This document shows positions 61,553 to 64,000 of a DNA stretch of 64,000 nt, in pieces. The notes under the pieces were generated by a model. That model saw only the letters and a program-made list of their open reading frames with translations. It was not told the DNA's origin and ran no database searches. Every line of letters starts with the position of its first letter. Positions within the stretch are counted from its first letter, which is position 1. This DNA is from Trujillonella humicola (lineage in GTDB: Bacteria > Actinomycetota > Actinomycetes > Mycobacteriales > Geodermatophilaceae): NCBI RefSeq assembly GCF_046233715.1, contig NZ_JBJNRJ010000001.1:62001-126000 (forward strand). Reading direction: 5' to 3'. The position numbers were made by a program, and so were the translations under genes.

Positions 61553-62956
61553 TCAGCCGCGGACGCCGACGGCCGGCCGGGCGCGGTCGGGCCGCGGCTC
61601 GGGCGGGCGGGGGCCCTCGTGCCGCCGCGCCAGGTAGGTGCCCGCGACGTTGGCGCAGGCGACCACCGGCACCGCGATGAGGGCGCCGAAGATCCCGGCG
61701 ATGAGCAGGCCGGCCGCGATGGCGAGCACCACGGCCAGCGGGTGCACGTGCACCGCCCGGCCCAGCAGCAGGGGCTGCAGCACGTGCCCCTCCAGCTGCA
61801 TCACCAGCACCACGATCGCCAGGGCGATCAGCGCCTTGATCGGGCCCACCGACACCAGCGCGACCAGCACCGCGACCGAGCCGGCGAGGAACGAGCCGAT
61901 GATCGGGATGAACGCCCCGAGGAACACCAGCGCCGCCAGCGGGACGACCAGCGGCACGCCGAGGATCGCCAGGCCGATGCCGATGCCCACCGCGTCGACC
62001 AGGGCAACCACCACGGTCGCGCGGACGTAGGAGATCAGCGTCCGCCAGGCCCGGCGCGCGGCCTCGTCCAGGAAGGCGCGGGCGTCGCGGGGGAACAGCC
62101 CGACCATCCACAGCCAGATCGAGCGGCCGTCCTTGAGGAAGAAGAACAGCGTGAACAGCGCGAGGACGAAGCCGGTGAGGACCTCGCCCACCGTCACCGC
62201 GGTGTCGATGGCGCCGGAGGCGATCTGCTCCTGGTTGCCGGCGAAGAAGTCCTGCGCCTGCGCCAGTGCCTGGTCCAACTGGGTCTCGGTCACCGGGAAG
62301 GTGTCGACGACGAAGTTGCGCACCTGCTCGAGCCCCGCGGACACCTGCGCCGACAGGTCCTCGAAGCCGGCGAGGAACCGCTCGACGACCAGCGTGATGA
62401 TGCCGGCGACGACACCCAGGCCGACCAGCAGCATGGCGAACGCCGCGAGCGCCCGCGGCCACCCGTGCCGGACCAGCGCGGCGGCGCCGGGCTGCAGCAG
62501 CGCGGCCAGGAGCAGCGCGACGATCACCGGGACCACGACGACGGCGACGTAGGCCGCGGCGTACAGCAGCACGTACCCGCCGACGAGGACCACGATCAAC
62601 CGCCACGACCAGGAGGCAGCGGTCCGCAACGCGCTGGGCACGCTCGCCTCGCCCACCGGGCGCCGCGGCTGGGCCCGGCGGCGGGAGCCCCCGGCCGGCG
62701 GGCCGCTCACCCCGCCGGGGCCGATGGCGCCGTCCAGGTCCGGGGCACCGGGCTCGGGGCTGCCGAGCGGGGGACGGGTCGCGCCGGCGGGCGCATCCCC
62801 CTCCGCCAGGGGGACGTCGTACGCGTCGTCCTCGTCGTCCTGCACCAGGATGGAGCGGTCCTCGTCGCGCCGGTGCCACCCGTGCGGGTCGGCCTCGGCG
62901 GCGGCGCGGATCCGCGCGCGGGCCCGGTCGACCAGCGCATTCGCCCGTCGCAGCAT
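61553..62956 (-). CDS. AI-2E/PerM family transporter with long cytoplasmic N-terminus
   Basis: 467 aa. The first ~110 residues are hydrophilic and Pro/Gly-rich. The PerM/YtqA-type core has eight hydrophobic segments, including LIVVLVGGYVLLYAAAYVAVVVVPVIVALLLAALLQP, VLTGFVLALFTLFFFLKDGRSIW and LVVPLAALVFLGAFIPIIGSFLAG, and ends GIFGALIAVPVVACANV. Members export signals such as AI-2 or exchange Na+/H+; the role here is unknown. GGGAGGA lies before the ATG. Confidence 0.9.
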   Translation of the reverse strand: MLRRANALVDRARARIRAAAEADPHGWHRRDEDRSILVQDDEDDAYDVPLAEGDAPAGATRPPLGSPEPGAPDLDGAIGPGGVSGPPAGGSRRRAQPRRPVGEASVPSALRTAASWSWRLIVVLVGGYVLLYAAAYVAVVVVPVIVALLLAALLQPGAAALVRHGWPRALAAFAMLLVGLGVVAGIITLVVERFLAGFEDLSAQVSAGLEQVRNFVVDTFPVTETQLDQALAQAQDFFAGNQEQIASGAIDTAVTVGEVLTGFVLALFTLFFFLKDGRSIWLWMVGLFPRDARAFLDEAARRAWRTLISYVRATVVVALVDAVGIGIGLAILGVPLVVPLAALVFLGAFIPIIGSFLAGSVAVLVALVSVGPIKALIALAIVVLVMQLEGHVLQPLLLGRAVHVHPLAVVLAIAAGLLIAGIFGALIAVPVVACANVAGTYLARRHEGPRPPEPRPDRARPAVGVRG

Positions 62957-63059
62957 GGTGTCCTCCCATCCGGCCGACAGGCGGCTCCATGATCACGTTA
63001 GCGCTGCGGAAGACTGTCGCCGTGCTGCGACGAGCTGACCGGATGCGGGCGGTACCCGC

Positions 63060-64000
63060 ATGATCGACCGCTACACGCTCCCCGCCATGGGCCGGGTCTG
63101 GAGCGACGAGCACAAGTACGAGCTCTGGTGCCGGGTGGAGACCCTGGTCCTGGAGGCGCACGCCGCCGCCGGCCGGGTGCCGGCCGACGTCGTCGAGCCG
63201 GTGCGCAACGCGCCGCCGCCGAGCGCGGCCCGCGTCGCCGAGATCGAGGAGACGACGCAGCACGACGTCATCGCCTTCCTCTCCGCCTGGGCCGACAACA
63301 CCGAGCCCCGCTCGGCCGCGGCCTACGTGCACCACGGCATGACGTCGTCGGACCTGCTCGACACCGCGCTGGCGGTGCAGCTCACCGAGGCCACCGACCT
63401 CCTGCTGGCCCGCATGGACCGCTTCGTGGCCGTCCTGCGCGACCACGCCCTGGCCCACCGGGAGACGATCAAGGTCGGCCGCACGCACGGCGTGCACGCC
63501 GAGCCGGACGTGTGGGGGCACCGGGTCGCCGACATCGCGTTCGCCGCCGCCCGGTCCCGCGACCGGCTGCGGGCGGCCCGCGACCGGGTGGGTGTCGTCG
63601 CCATCTCCGGCGCGGTGGGCACCTACTCGCTCATCGACCCCGCCGTGGAGACGGCGGTCGCCGAGGCGCTGGGGCTGACGGCGGCCGACGCCTCCACCCA
63701 GGTGGTGCTGCGCGACTCGATCAGCGAGTGGGTCGCGGCGCTGGCGATCATCGCGACCGTCTGCGAGACCGTCGCGCTCGAGGTCCGGCACGGCCAGCGC
63801 ACCGAGGTGCGGGAGCTGTCGGAGGCGTTCGGCTCGGGCCAGAAGGGCTCCAGCGCGATGCCGCACAAGAAGAACCCCATCCGCTCGGAGCGGATCGCCG
63901 GGCTCGCGCGCGTGGTGCGCGCCGCCGTCGTCCCGGTGATGGAGGGGATCCCGCTGTGGCACGAGCGGGACATCTCGCACAGCTCGACCGAGCGGGTGTT
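63060..64000 (+). CDS. purB: Adenylosuccinate lyase, 3'-truncated by window edge
   Basis: 313 codons are visible and the frame is open at the last base. MIDRYTLPAMGRVWSDEHKYELWCRVE is the actinobacterial PurB start. HHGMTSSDLLDTALAVQL, GRTHGVHAEPDVWG with the catalytic His, and the fumarase-superfamily signature GSGQKGSSAMPHKKNPIRSE are present. It cleaves SAICAR and adenylosuccinate in purine synthesis. Confidence 0.97.
   Translation, partial: MIDRYTLPAMGRVWSDEHKYELWCRVETLVLEAHAAAGRVPADVVEPVRNAPPPSAARVAEIEETTQHDVIAFLSAWADNTEPRSAAAYVHHGMTSSDLLDTALAVQLTEATDLLLARMDRFVAVLRDHALAHRETIKVGRTHGVHAEPDVWGHRVADIAFAAARSRDRLRAARDRVGVVAISGAVGTYSLIDPAVETAVAEALGLTAADASTQVVLRDSISEWVAALAIIATVCETVALEVRHGQRTEVRELSEAFGSGQKGSSAMPHKKNPIRSERIAGLARVVRAAVVPVMEGIPLWHERDISHSSTERV

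Overview
The window is very GC-rich DNA with tightly packed genes, many GTG starts, ATGA/GTGA stop-start overlaps and several apparently leaderless promoters. HspR/HAIR heat-shock control, an fba-DUF3151 pair, an Rv0338c-like Fe-S reductase and a DevS/DevR-like sensor pair all point to an actinobacterium. Gene content and style would suit the Geodermatophilaceae (Blastococcus, Modestobacter or Geodermatophilus type), but that is an inference. One 10-N assembly gap at 2894-2903, followed by poly-C, interrupts the first region.

Region 1 (1-15.7 kb) is an accessory catabolic island. It holds an O-methyltransferase-like protein (cut by the window edge), a mononuclear amidohydrolase, a VOC protein, an aldo/keto reductase, a fumarylacetoacetate-hydrolase (FAH) family enzyme, a COG3964 amidohydrolase, an HpcH/HpaI aldolase and a cupin. 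These are followed by an IclR regulator, a two-subunit Rieske dioxygenase, a Dabb-extradiol dioxygenase fusion, a degenerate M20-like protein, a ribokinase-like kinase and a TfdA/TauD dioxygenase. Eight copies of a 21-bp two-arm element (arms like ATGCGAGA / TCTCGCAT around a 5-bp spacer) lie in front of the aldo/keto reductase, FAH, iclR, Rieske and tfdA units. I read these as the operators of one IclR regulon for an unidentified aromatic or heteroaromatic substrate, degraded by dihydroxylation, meta cleavage and aldol cleavage. This is the best candidate in the window for an undescribed system. A 28-codon ORF with a good ribosome binding site sits in the long tfdA leader.

Region 2 (15.7-31 kb) mixes small actinobacterial proteins (DUF6328, DUF3140), a methyltransferase plus type III polyketide synthase pair, a convergent DevR/DevS-like redox sensor pair with a universal stress protein and a DosR-box-like site, a PrmC-related methyltransferase, tRNA-Gly(CCC), a hybrid kinase with an RsbW-like C-terminus, dcd, a CynX/NimT-type transporter and the membrane Fe-S reductase.

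Region 3 (31-44 kb) starts with an AbiEi/DUF559-like gene flanked by minisatellites and a perfect 20-bp direct repeat. It continues with the heat-shock operon dnaK-grpE-dnaJ-hspR-marR, a MarR-MFS pair, osmC-ohrR, and clpB. HAIR-type HspR sites precede dnaK and clpB.

Region 4 (44-64 kb) is mostly core metabolism: a sulfite-oxidase-like membrane molybdoenzyme with a fasciclin lipoprotein, pyrE, a GlcD-type oxidase, a CoA-disulfide-reductase-like flavoprotein, fba-DUF3151, purA, a GDPD phosphodiesterase, rsgA, purD, an AI-2E-family permease and the start of purB. Accessory pieces are a frameshifted second copy of the AbiEi/DUF559-like gene and a ribose-type ABC ATPase/permease pair with no binding protein and an ATPase lacking several canonical motifs.

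Strong GC stem-loops mark many gene ends, and one family of about 57 nt recurs with a compensatory base change.
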